Part shown: positions 43,316 to 52,199 of the stretch, piece after piece
Layout of the letters: each line of letters starts with the position of its first letter
Numbering within the stretch: position 1 is the first letter of the stretch
NCBI GenBank assembly: GCA_023436225.1
Contig: JAEZKA010000080.1
Coordinates: forward strand, 1-64,000
Origin: Bacillota bacterium
GTDB lineage: Bacteria > Bacillota > Clostridia > Lachnospirales > Lachnospiraceae
Direction: 5' to 3'
Length of the DNA: 64,000 nucleotides
Translations under genes and position numbers: made by a program
Notes under the pieces: generated by a model
The model's database searches: none
Told to the model about the DNA's origin: nothing
What the model saw: the letters and a program-made list of their open reading frames with translations, nothing else

Positions 43316-45517
43316 ATGTCTTATATCATTGCATTAGCTGGAAATCCTAATTGTGGGAAAACAACTCTATTCAACGAATTAACCGGTTCAAGGCAACATG
43401 TTGGTAATTGGCCAGGTGTAACTGTTGATAAGAAGGAGGGAGTTTATCGAAAGAATAAAAATATTACGATTCTGGATCTTCCAGGTACATACTCTCTTTC
43501 TCCCTACTCTGCAGAAGAAATCATAGCAAGAGATTATATTGTGAAAGAAAGACCCGATGCGGTTATTAATATTCTGGACGGAACTAGCATCGAGCGTAAT
43601 CTGTATCTGACTCTTCAAATTATGGAAACCAGAGTACCCATGGTCTTAGCCATTAACATGATGGATGAGGTAGAGGCGAAGGGAGACAAAATTGATTTTC
43701 ATAAACTAGAGAAGCTCTTAGGTATTCCTGTGGTTGGAATCGTTGCAAGAAGCGGAAAGGGACTCGACGACCTGATGAAAGCTGCAGCACAGGTTGCAGA
43801 AAGCAAGAAGCTTACTGCAAGACCGGAGCTCTATGATTCCCAGGTTAAGGATGTGATTGAAGAGGTAAGAAAGAACCTTAGCGCAACCACGGAGGAAGAG
43901 ACCTACTGGAGGGCCCTGAAGTTAGTTGAAGCAGATGAGGTAGTCTTTGAGGAATTAGAAGAAGATAAGAAGACAAAAGTAAAAGGTATCATAGAAAATA
44001 CTGAGAAAAGCAAAGGTGTCGATCTGGAGGCCAAAATTGCTGATCTCAGATATCAATACATAGCAAAGCTGGTAAAGGATGCGATAAAGAAATCAAGTAT
44101 CGGTCATGTTGAAACTAATTCCGATAAGCTGGATAAGCTACTTACCAACCGTTTCTTGGCAATCCCTGTCTTCGCAGTGGTTATGTATCTCCTTTTTGCC
44201 GTTACCTTCAGCGAGAATTTCTTGTTTATTGAAGGGCTGCCTAGTCCGGGTATCTGGTTGGCAGGTCTGGCAGAAACGGGATGGGGTGCACTGACCGGAT
44301 TATTAGAGGGACTACTGGCAGATGCTTCACCCTGGGTTTATTCCCTTGTCATTGATGGAATAATGGGTGGTATCGGTGCAGTAATCGGCTTCATTCCTTT
44401 GGTATTGGTACTGTTTCTTCTGATCTCAGTACTAGAGGATAGTGGGTATATGGCCAGGGTTGCCTTTGTTATGGATCGTATTTTCCGTCGTTTCGGATTA
44501 TCCGGCCGTTCCTTCATTCCTTTATTAATGGGCTTTGGATGTGGAGTACCTGCAATTAATTCTACAAGAACTCTGGAATCTGAAAAGGATCGTAGAATAA
44601 CCACAATTATTACTGGCTTTATGCCCTGTGGTGCAAAGCTTCCTATCTTTGCTTTATTTGTATCAGTCATTTTTGCCGATAGTAATAAGACCTTGGTTAC
44701 GTATTCCCTCTATATGCTGAGTATCGTGGTCGCAATTATAGTATCCTTATTACTCAATAAATTTGTATATAAGTCTGAGACCTCCAATTTTGTTATGGAG
44801 CTTCCTCAGTATCGAATACCTACCGGAAGAAGCGTACTAATTCATGCGGTAGAGAAGATAAAGGATTTTGCCATTAAGGCAGGTACTATTATCTTTCTTT
44901 CCACAATCCTTCTTTGGGTGCTTTCAAACTTTAATATTAATTCTTTTAATGGTAAGAACGCGGCAGCAAACGAGAATGGCAGCATCATGAGTGAGATGGA
45001 TGACAGCTTCCTGGCTCAAGGCAGCAGTGTAATTGCACCGATTTTTAAACCCTTAGGCTTTGGTGAGTGGAGACCAACCGTAGGCATTATCACTGGATGG
45101 ATTGCTAAGGAAAATGTTGTTGTAACCTTTAGTCAGCTTTATGATGAGGATATAACAGACGAGTATCTGGAGGAGTTCTTCTCTGGATATTCTACCCAGG
45201 AGCTGGAAGAAATGGGCTTTGAAGATGGATTATACGATGAAGAAGCAGCTTCTGCTATCTATGCAGAAGGAGTTCTCTTTGAAGGTGGCGATGAGAATGC
45301 GCTTACTACCATGAAGGATGATATCCCGAATAAGGCAGCAGCCTATGCTTATATGGTATTTAATCTATTGTGTATGCCCTGCTTTGCAGCAGTCGGAGCG
45401 ATGAAGAGAGAATTAAAGACCTGGAGGCTGACAGGCTTTGGTATTGGAGTGCAAATGATAACGGCTTATGTTGTCGCACTGTTAATCAATCAAATCGGTG
45501 GTCTATTCGTAGCATAA
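43316..45517 (+). CDS. feoB: Ferrous iron transport protein B
   Basis: 733 residues. The N-terminal G domain (1-165) has G1 GNPNCGKT, Switch I TGSRQHVGNWPGVTV, G3 DLPGTYSLSP and G4 NMMD. A helical guanine-dissociation-inhibitor-like region follows (about 170-265), then the polytopic membrane domain with Gate motifs PLLMGFGCGVPAI and GFMPCGAKLPIF, whose Cys residues are conserved in iron transport. It carries Fe2+ inward. A hydrophilic insert lies at about 545-675. GAGGAGCAAC precedes ATG 43316. Confidence 0.97.
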   Translation: MSYIIALAGNPNCGKTTLFNELTGSRQHVGNWPGVTVDKKEGVYRKNKNITILDLPGTYSLSPYSAEEIIARDYIVKERPDAVINILDGTSIERNLYLTLQIMETRVPMVLAINMMDEVEAKGDKIDFHKLEKLLGIPVVGIVARSGKGLDDLMKAAAQVAESKKLTARPELYDSQVKDVIEEVRKNLSATTEEETYWRALKLVEADEVVFEELEEDKKTKVKGIIENTEKSKGVDLEAKIADLRYQYIAKLVKDAIKKSSIGHVETNSDKLDKLLTNRFLAIPVFAVVMYLLFAVTFSENFLFIEGLPSPGIWLAGLAETGWGALTGLLEGLLADASPWVYSLVIDGIMGGIGAVIGFIPLVLVLFLLISVLEDSGYMARVAFVMDRIFRRFGLSGRSFIPLLMGFGCGVPAINSTRTLESEKDRRITTIITGFMPCGAKLPIFALFVSVIFADSNKTLVTYSLYMLSIVVAIIVSLLLNKFVYKSETSNFVMELPQYRIPTGRSVLIHAVEKIKDFAIKAGTIIFLSTILLWVLSNFNINSFNGKNAAANENGSIMSEMDDSFLAQGSSVIAPIFKPLGFGEWRPTVGIITGWIAKENVVVTFSQLYDEDITDEYLEEFFSGYSTQELEEMGFEDGLYDEEAASAIYAEGVLFEGGDENALTTMKDDIPNKAAAYAYMVFNLLCMPCFAAVGAMKRELKTWRLTGFGIGVQMITAYVVALLINQIGGLFVA

Positions 45518-45548
45518 TCCGAGGATTGTGAAGAATAGGAGGAGTAAT

Positions 45549-45827
45549 TTGAACGAAGTATTACTAGAAGATTCAAAAGATAAATTAGATTCCAGCAAAG
45601 AGCAGCTGCTTAAAACACTTAGGGCCAATGGGATCAAGCTTACGAAACAGAGAAGATTAGTGATAGATATTATTATGGATAAGGAGTTTCACACCACTAA
45701 GGATATCTATCTGTATGCGAATTCAATTGATCCGAAGATAGGAATTGCAACCATATATCGTATGATAAAAACCTTGGAAACCGTGGGAGTTGTGAATCGT
45801 AGGATCAATATTAATATTGGAGAATAG
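45549..45827 (+). CDS. Fur-family protein reduced to its DNA-binding domain
   Basis: 92 residues from TTG 45549, which follows AGGAGG by six bases (GTG 45528 contains the site upstream). LLKTLRANGIKLTKQRRLVIDIIMDKEFHTTKDIYLYANSIDPKIGIATIYRMIKTL-type sequence, split as KLTKQRRLVIDII and IGIATIYRMIKTLETVGVV, is the Fur winged helix. A normal Fur is about 140-150 residues; here the protein stops at NIGE, before the dimerisation and metal-binding domain. The stop is followed by a good ribosome binding site and the next gene, so the C-terminal half is not present in any frame. It could be a dominant modulator or a degenerate regulator of feo. Confidence 0.83.
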   Translation: MNEVLLEDSKDKLDSSKEQLLKTLRANGIKLTKQRRLVIDIIMDKEFHTTKDIYLYANSIDPKIGIATIYRMIKTLETVGVVNRRININIGE

Positions 45828-45837
45828 GAGGATAAAG

Positions 45838-45999
45838 ATGACTGATATCATTGTAATTGCTATTGTGCTTTTACTGATTTCAGGCGTATCCTTCTATCTA
45901 TGGAAGCGCAAGAAATCCGGCAAAAGTGGCTGTGGTTGCGGCAGCAGCTGTAGTGGTTGTAGCAGCAATTGTGGGAATCACGGAGTACTAAAACGGTAA
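45838..45999 (+). CDS. FeoB-associated Cys-rich membrane protein
   Basis: 53 residues: one membrane helix (about 3-22) then a short tail with GCGCGSSCSGCSSNC. Small one-helix proteins with CxC and CxxC patterns are regularly coded next to feoB in Firmicutes and are thought to help iron delivery. TAGGAGGATAAAG precedes ATG 45838. It is the last gene of the feo operon; a terminator follows. Confidence 0.88.
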   Translation: MTDIIVIAIVLLLISGVSFYLWKRKKSGKSGCGCGSSCSGCSSNCGNHGVLKR

Positions 46000-46010
46000 C
46001 AGGTATAAAT

Positions 46011-46085
46011 AGAAGCTGCTTTATCTGTGTTCAATAACACCCTTTCGAGGTTGGAATTGTTCAGATGCAGCAGCTCTTTTTATAC
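46011..46085 (+). terminator. Terminator of the feo operon
   Basis: AGCTGCTTTATCTG pairs with CAGATGCAGCAGCT across a long loop with AACA/TGTT pairing inside, followed by CTTTTTATA. Confidence 0.75.
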
Positions 46086-46111
46086 ATAATTATAGTATTC
46101 TGTAATATTAA

Positions 46112-46200
46112 TATTTTCCATTATGGAAGATGCATTACCGATAATCTCCACTATGGATGAGCATTATTGATAATCTCCACTATGGATGGTGCATTACGTA
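46112..46200 (+). repeat. About 30-bp tandem repeat, three copies
   Basis: Repeats of CCACTATGGATGGTGCATTA type, spaced by GATAATCT, starting near 46118, 46148 and 46177. Each carries the near-palindrome CCA-x-TATGG. It lies between the feo terminator and the convergent dapA gene; no coding potential. Confidence 0.85.
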
Positions 46201-46205
46201 TATTG

Positions 46206-47093
46206 TTAACTTGCTTTAGTCTGGGCTACCTTAAGAATATAGCGGTCGAGCTTTTGTTTTAATTGCTCGGATATGGTAGTTAACGGTAATCTTACCTCAT
46301 CAGAATCAATCAGTCCAGTCTTAGAGAGGAAGTACTTGATCGGAGATGGGTTAGGCTCCTTGAAAAGCAGAGGAATCAAATCATAGAGTTCTTTCCAGGT
46401 CTCCAGTGCTCCCACGGTATTATTTGCCTTAACCTTATGATATACCTCAACAAATTGTTCCGTCTTCAAGTGAGCAGAAGCGAGAATACCACCCTGACCA
46501 CCAAGAGTTAGAGTCAGATAAAACAGCAGGTCTTCTCCAGAGAGAATGGAGAAATCCTTCGGAGGATTCATAAGGAGGGACATACTTTGCTTAATATCAC
46601 CGCAGCAATCCTTTAAGCCGATAATGTTTTTAATCTCCGCCAATCTATAGATCGTATCATTTTCAATATTAACACCGGTACGGTAAGGGATATTATATAT
46701 TATCATATTTAGATCTGTTTCGTCAGCGATTGTTTTGAAATGAGCATATATTCCATCCTGACTTGGTTTGTTATAATAAGGGCAGACGGACAGGATACCC
46801 TGTATATCATAATATTCGGCAATCTTTACCTTCTTAATAACATTGGCGGTATAATTACCTCCGATGCCTACATAGACCGGAAGACGCTTCTTATTATAAT
46901 CCATGGTACGTTCTATCATTTCTTCGAATTCATAATCACTAAGTGTTGGTATCTCACCGGTTGTTCCGAGAGGAATAAATCCACTGATCCCTTTCTCTGA
47001 GTAATGCTCAATCAACCTTTTATAGGATTTGAAATCTATTTTTTCATCTTTGAATGGCGTTATAATTGGTAACCAGACACCAGTAAGCTGCAT
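46206..47093 (-). CDS. dapA: 4-hydroxy-tetrahydrodipicolinate synthase (DapA-like)
   Basis: 295 residues of the DapA/NanA aldolase family. Key residues fall at the same numbers as in E. coli DapA: Thr44-Thr45 in GTTGE, Tyr107, Tyr133 in YNIPYRTG, Arg138, and the Schiff-base Lys161 in GLKDCCGD. It condenses pyruvate with aspartate semialdehyde in lysine and cell-wall diaminopimelate synthesis, though paralogues act on other aldehydes. AAGGAGG precedes the start at 47093. It is alone and divergent from an AraC regulator, which may control it; housekeeping dapA is usually not arranged this way, so a catabolic aldolase role is an alternative. Confidence 0.87.
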   Translation of the reverse strand: MQLTGVWLPIITPFKDEKIDFKSYKRLIEHYSEKGISGFIPLGTTGEIPTLSDYEFEEMIERTMDYNKKRLPVYVGIGGNYTANVIKKVKIAEYYDIQGILSVCPYYNKPSQDGIYAHFKTIADETDLNMIIYNIPYRTGVNIENDTIYRLAEIKNIIGLKDCCGDIKQSMSLLMNPPKDFSILSGEDLLFYLTLTLGGQGGILASAHLKTEQFVEVYHKVKANNTVGALETWKELYDLIPLLFKEPNPSPIKYFLSKTGLIDSDEVRLPLTTISEQLKQKLDRYILKVAQTKAS

Positions 47094-47297
47094 TGAAAAA
47101 CCTCCTTATAGCTGTTACGAAACAAGGATACTTGTAATGTATCGCTGCAATAAAGCAATCTGCTTTACAGATTCGTAATTTATAATACTATTGTATACAA
47201 CATTATTTGAATTAAATAGCATAATAATGCTTTGAATATTGCATATAATGCTATATAATGTTGATTAGAGTTTCAAAGGCCTATTTGCAAAGATGAT

Positions 47298-47404
47298 TTC
47301 GTTAATTTGCACAATTCATATTTATGAATAGTGACATACAGTTGCTCATCAAACTATATTTTATATCACTATCAGTAAAGACATCGATTGTGCAAATTAA
47401 CGAA
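47298..47404. promoter_or_regulatory. Long inverted repeat in the dapA-araC intergenic region
   Basis: TTCGTTAATTTGCACAAT (47298-47315) and ATTGTGCAAATTAACGAA (47387-47404) are exact 18-base complements 71 bases apart. Just upstream, TTGAAT, 16 bases, TATAAT (about 47234-47261) is a promoter pointing to the AraC gene. The arms could be paired operators (DNA looping) or a stem in the leader. Confidence 0.7.
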
Positions 47405-47477
47405 GCTAATATAGTCGAAGGCTTTTGGTACTTTACTCAACATTAACAAGTCGCTATGGTACTGCATGGAGGATGGT

Positions 47478-48320
47478 ATGATCAATTTTGAAAAAGCAGG
47501 ATATCTGAATCATGATTTTAAGATATTTCATCTCATCGACCGACAGCGTAAGGAATTTGAATTTCACTATCATGACTTTAATAAAATCATTATATTTATC
47601 AGTGGTAATATTAATTATACCATCGAAGGTAAGAGCTATGAGCTGCAGCCCTATGATATCCTTTTGGTGAATGCAGGCGAGATTCACAGACCCTCCATAC
47701 TAGACAGCTCGGTATATGAGAGGATTATCATCTATGTTTCACCACAATTTCTGAATACCTTTTCAGAAGAGGAATATGATCTCAACTATTGCTTCAAGCG
47801 AGCGAAGCAGGAGCATTCTAATGTAATGAGAATTCACTCGATGGAGAAGAGTAAGCTATATCAGGTATGCCAGGAGTTGGAGCACTCCTTTTCCGATCAA
47901 GCCTTTGGGAAGGAGCTTTATCAGAAGATTTTGTTCCTGGAATTTATGATTCAATTAAACCGTATGGCAATCCTGAACCATATTAATTATTTGGATTCGG
48001 CTAAGGATAATACGAAGCTGGTACAGATTCTGGATTATATTAACGAACATCTGGGAGAGGAGATATCCATTGACTCCTTATCGGCAAGGTTTTATCTGAG
48101 CCGATATTATTTAATGCACTTCTTTAAGGAGGAGACTGGATATACCATAGGGAATTATATTACAGAGAAGAGATTATTACTAGCAAAGAATATGGTGCAG
48201 AACGGCTGCTCGATTACAGAGGCTTGCTTCCAGAGTGGTTTTAAGAATTATTCCACATTTTCAAGAGCGTTTAAGAAAGCCTTTAATACAATACCGAAGA
48301 ATGCAATGTTTATTGACTAA
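47478..48320 (+). CDS. AraC family transcription regulator
   Basis: 280 residues. The N-terminal cupin domain (1-150: HYHDFNKIIIFISGNINYTI, YDILLVNAGEIHRP) binds a ligand; the C-terminal 100 residues hold two helix-turn-helix units (ISIDSLSARFYLSRYYLMHFF and SITEACFQSGFKNYSTFSRAFKKAF). ATG 47478 is five bases after GGAGG; ATG 47466 contains that site. It is divergent from dapA, with a long inverted repeat between, so it may regulate dapA and itself. Ligand unknown. Confidence 0.9.
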   Translation: MINFEKAGYLNHDFKIFHLIDRQRKEFEFHYHDFNKIIIFISGNINYTIEGKSYELQPYDILLVNAGEIHRPSILDSSVYERIIIYVSPQFLNTFSEEEYDLNYCFKRAKQEHSNVMRIHSMEKSKLYQVCQELEHSFSDQAFGKELYQKILFLEFMIQLNRMAILNHINYLDSAKDNTKLVQILDYINEHLGEEISIDSLSARFYLSRYYLMHFFKEETGYTIGNYITEKRLLLAKNMVQNGCSITEACFQSGFKNYSTFSRAFKKAFNTIPKNAMFID

Positions 48321-48362
48321 CAGGGTGTTCTTACGAGGATTAGAGAAAGGTAGGGGGATTTT

Positions 48363-48710
48363 ATGTTTTTAGCAGAGGTTTGTTTTGAAACGAATGATGT
48401 TATTGGATTAGCAGATTTTTATCGTAGACTCTTGTATGTTGAGGAAGAGAATAAGGACGAGGTTCATCAATTGATTACCGGAGGTCAGGTGGCTATCACT
48501 GTATACAATGATGGTTCAGTTAAAAACAATCAGAATAAAAATATTACCCTGGCTTTTACTGTAGATGATGTTGACGCGGAATATGAGAGGCTGTTAGGAA
48601 TGGGAATTACGATCATTGAGCCTCCGACAACCAGACCCTGGGGGGCCAGAAATATGCATTTTTGCGATCCGGATGGGAACCATATCTATTTGAGAAGTTT
48701 TCCGAAATAA
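48363..48710 (+). CDS. VOC (glyoxalase/bleomycin-resistance) family protein
   Basis: 115 residues. The VOC beta-alpha-beta-beta-beta modules are seen as VCFETNDVIGLADFYRRLL and ITLAFTVDDVDAEYERLLG, ending in WGARNMHFCDPDGNHIYLR, the conserved terminal strand with the metal-ligand Glu position replaced by His-Ile-Tyr. Members are metal-dependent isomerases, dioxygenases or drug-sequestering proteins. It lies 42 bases after the AraC gene, probably co-transcribed. Confidence 0.85.
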   Translation: MFLAEVCFETNDVIGLADFYRRLLYVEEENKDEVHQLITGGQVAITVYNDGSVKNNQNKNITLAFTVDDVDAEYERLLGMGITIIEPPTTRPWGARNMHFCDPDGNHIYLRSFPK

Positions 48711-48808
48711 ATGATATAAGAATTGCATCCGTGGATAATTATATTAATTAGTAAGAGAGTCGTGGATAAGTCTTAGCAAATGAGAACGGAAATAAGGAAA
48801 GTGGCGAA

Positions 48809-50176
48809 ATGATGAATAAGTTAAATAATACCTTAGGTGAAAAAAGTATTGGTAAGCTGTTACTTGGGATGGCAATTCCGGCAATTATAGCCCAGCTGGT
48901 GAATATCCTCTATAATATAGTGGATCGTATCTATATCGGACATATTCCTGATATCGGTGCGACGGCTCTGACGGGTGTTGGTGTTACCTTCCCGATTATC
49001 ATGGTCATCTCAGCCTTTAGTGCGCTAATCGGAATGGGTGGTGCTCCCCGTGCCGCGATTAAGATGGGCGAGAAGGACGATGAGGCGGCAGAGAATATTC
49101 TCGGTAATTGCTTTACGGCTTTGCTCGTAATATCGGCGCTTCTTACTATTATATTCTTATTTGCGAATAAGTATTTGTTAATGATGTTTGGGGCCAGTGA
49201 AGAGACGCTTCCCTATGCCTTAAGCTACTTGAATATCTATGTCTGCGGTACCATTTTTGTTCAGATGTCGCTGGGATTGAACAGCTTTATTACAACTCAG
49301 GGCTTCTCAAAGACGAGTATGATTACCGTTGCAGTGGGCGCTGCTTTGAATATTATCCTTGATCCTATCTTGATATTCGGATTTAATATGGGGGTAGAAG
49401 GGGCGGCAATCGCTACCGTAGTATCTCAGGGCGCCTCAGCCCTATGGGTACTTTTTTTTCTTACCGGTAAACGCACGAAGCTGAAGATCAGACGCAAATA
49501 TATGAAGCTTCAACGAGAGACAATCACCCCGGTTCTTGTGCTGGGATTATCACCCTTTATCATGCAGTCTACGGAGAGTCTACTGAACATAGCCTTCAAT
49601 ACTTCTTTGCAACGGTATGGTGGAGATATTGCAGTAGGTGCAATGACCATTCTGATGAGCCTATCACAGATCCAATTTATGCCCATACATGGGTTATGTC
49701 AGGGGGCCCAACCGATTATCAGTTATAATTACGGAGCAAAGAATACGGATCGGGTAAAGGCTACCTTCCGTCTGCTGATGATCAGTGCCTTCAGCTATTC
49801 TACCCTTATTTGGTTATTGATGATGCTGCTGCCCGGAACGTTTATCTCTATGTTCAGCTCACAGAAGGAGCTGATATCTTATACGGGTTGGGCTCTTAGA
49901 ATATTTATGCCGGTCTCTTTCCTCATGAGTATGCAGACCTGCTGTCAGCAGACCTTCTTAGCACTTGGGCAGGCGAGGGTATCCATCCTATTAGCCCTGC
50001 TACGCAAGATGATATTATTGATTCCGTTGATTTACATAATGCCTGCCTTCTTCGAGAATAAGGTATTTGCTGTATTTTTCGCCGAACCGGTAGCTGATTT
50101 TATCGCCGTAACTGTTACTATGATAACCTTTGCTGTTCGCTTTAAGAAGATCCTATACGATAGAGAAACTTCTTAA
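48809..50176 (+). CDS. MATE family efflux transporter
   Basis: 455 residues with 12 membrane helices. LLLGMAIPAIIAQLVNILYNIVDRIYIG is split over the first helix as MAIPAIIAQLVNILY and NIVDRIYIGH, the standard MATE opening; the second half repeats it with LSPFIMQSTESLLNI. GLCQGAQPIISYNYGAK is the conserved segment of helices 7-8. It exports drugs or metabolites with Na+ or H+ exchange. ATG 48809 and 48812 are both possible after GGAAAGTGG. It may belong to the AraC/VOC unit. Confidence 0.93.
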   Translation: MMNKLNNTLGEKSIGKLLLGMAIPAIIAQLVNILYNIVDRIYIGHIPDIGATALTGVGVTFPIIMVISAFSALIGMGGAPRAAIKMGEKDDEAAENILGNCFTALLVISALLTIIFLFANKYLLMMFGASEETLPYALSYLNIYVCGTIFVQMSLGLNSFITTQGFSKTSMITVAVGAALNIILDPILIFGFNMGVEGAAIATVVSQGASALWVLFFLTGKRTKLKIRRKYMKLQRETITPVLVLGLSPFIMQSTESLLNIAFNTSLQRYGGDIAVGAMTILMSLSQIQFMPIHGLCQGAQPIISYNYGAKNTDRVKATFRLLMISAFSYSTLIWLLMMLLPGTFISMFSSQKELISYTGWALRIFMPVSFLMSMQTCCQQTFLALGQARVSILLALLRKMILLIPLIYIMPAFFENKVFAVFFAEPVADFIAVTVTMITFAVRFKKILYDRETS

Positions 50177-50188
50177 TAGAAAATGTTC

Positions 50189-51866
50189 TTATTCGGATCG
50201 TAATGCAACTACGGGATCCTTTTTGGCAGCCAGTCGTGAGGGAATCAGTCCGGCAATCAAGGTCAATATCATGCTGATGATCACTAAGATAATACCACCC
50301 TCCACGGGAAGGACTGCCTTCACACCCGAGATTCCGGTAAGACTACGAATGATGCTGTTAGCCGGAAAGGTTAGTAGAATTGTTAATATAATCCCAATAG
50401 CACCGGATACAAAGCCGACAATCAGTGTTTCTGCATTAAAGACTCTGGAAATATCGCGTTTTGAAGCACCTACTGATCGAAGAATGCCGATTTCCTTTGT
50501 ACGCTCTAGCACAGAAATATAAGTTATGATACCGATCATAATGGATGACACCACTAAGGATATCGCTACAAAGGCAATTAGAACGTAGGAGATGACATTG
50601 ATGATGGAGCTGATGGAGGACATCATAAGGCCGACAATATCGGTATAGTTGATGACATATTCTTCTTTTCCCTCTTTTGTCATTCTTTTATTATAAGCTT
50701 CTATATGATTCGATATATTATTCTTCGCTTCGAAGGTGGCTGCATAAATGCTCATAGTCTCCGGTTTATCGATGTCCACCACATTCAACAGCTCTAAATT
50801 ACCTTCATAGGTAGCGTCCGTTGTCTCGGGTTGAAGTTGATCTGTGAACATCTCTAGAATCTGCTCCTGTGTCATATCGCTCATATAATCGGTCATCTGT
50901 GCCTGTGTCTCTTCATCCAGCGTAGCGAGATAAGTATCGATATCTTCCATTGTAATTTCTTTCTTTTCACCACTTAAGAAAGGGATTGAGGTAAATACAT
51001 CGATATCAGGATGTTCAAGCTGTTGTTTAACTATTTTTCTCGCATTGGTTTCCTTGATCACATAATCGGTAAGAGCCTTGGTATAACCGACGGATCCGCT
51101 CACGGAGGTTGACACAGCATCCTCGTTTGGTCTAAGAATTCCGACAAGCTTCAGAGTGGTACTACGATATACTACTTTCTTCATTTCGCCACTGTCCTCT
51201 CGGATATCTGTCCAGGATCCGTCTTCCTCCTCTTTGTAATAGTCAGCCGGAAGCACCAGCTTAAAGCTCATCGAGAGCAGTTCGTTATAGGGATAGCTGG
51301 AGGCTTCTATCTCATAGGTCTCGCCCATCATGGCAGCTTCCATGATTTTTCCAACCTCATCCATGTCTCTTAGACCAAGGGCGTATAATACCATATCGCT
51401 GATCTCGTTATGCTTGTCAACGATTAATACAATCTCATTGTAATTCTCTGGCCAAGAGCCTGCTATTACATCATATTGCGATTTTAGTAGAGCCTGATTA
51501 TCTAGCATCTCATCCCATACCTCTACTCCGGTGGAGAACATGGAGGACATCTGGGAGGCCATATCAGAAGCAATGGAATCACCATAGAATGATAGCTTTG
51601 AAAGACAAAGCCTATGGAATGATTGCGGTAGGTATCCCAGTCACTATCATCAAAATCCTTGGTCGATCTTCCATTAATGGATAAATCTCCGCTGGAATAG
51701 CGGTCCAGGCCGCCGATGATGTTAAGTAGGGTGGTTTTGCCACATCCGGAGGGACCGAGAATGGATACGAATTCATTCCTGGAAATTCAATATTGATGTC
51801 CTTCAGAGCATTTACTGTGGTATCTCCGGCTTTATAATCTTTGAATATATTCTTTAGTCTAAGCAT
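50189..51866 (-). pseudogene. Fused ABC transporter (MacB/FtsX type) broken by internal deletion and frameshift
   Basis: The - strand reads from 51866: MLRLKNIFKDYKAGDTTVNAL opens an ABC ATPase. Around 51775 a one-base loss shifts the frame; the next frame continues NEFVSILGPSGCGKTTLLNI (Walker A) to GFVFQS near 51600. There the sequence jumps, in yet another frame, into KLSFYGDSIASDMASQ and the extracytoplasmic part of an FtsX-like permease, which stays open to 50189 with three C-terminal membrane helices (FVAISLVVSSIMIGIITYISV, then GASKRDISRVF). The Q-loop, signature, Walker B and first permease helix are missing. Related intact proteins are single chains with ATPase and permease. This copy is dead or makes only a permease fragment from ATG 51562. 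Confidence 0.85.
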
Positions 51867-52128
51867 GTTTGCTCCTTTTCTGATGCCTTTCCATCATGAT
51901 ATCTTCTTGTTAAGTATGAACCGTTTTACTGAATTTATGAAAATAATCTAAAGTACACAAAATAGCATATTTTATACTAGCTAAGTCCATAATTCGTTGG
52001 ATTTTTCGAAACACTGAATAGTTGCGAAATTAAATGCTTTAAAACCCTATTCAAAGCTGATATAATTCAAATATAATTATAATAATAAGTTCATCAAATA
52101 TCATTAAGACGGGTGAATCTCATCTATT

Positions 52129-52169
52129 CTTGATTTATATACGGTATAACCGATAATAAATTAATCAAG
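52129..52169 (+). promoter_or_regulatory. Imperfect inverted repeat before the DegV gene
   Basis: CTTGATT (52129-52135) pairs with AATCAAG (52163-52169), with CGGT/ACCG inside. The rest of 51867-52199 is AT-rich with TATAAT-like elements and no recognisable gene. Confidence 0.35.
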
Positions 52170-52199
52170 GTTGAGACAGAAAGAACGTGAGGAGACAAA

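Noticed and set aside
46112..46200. Short CRISPR array
   Set aside because: The three units are contiguous with no unique spacers and there are no cas genes in the window.
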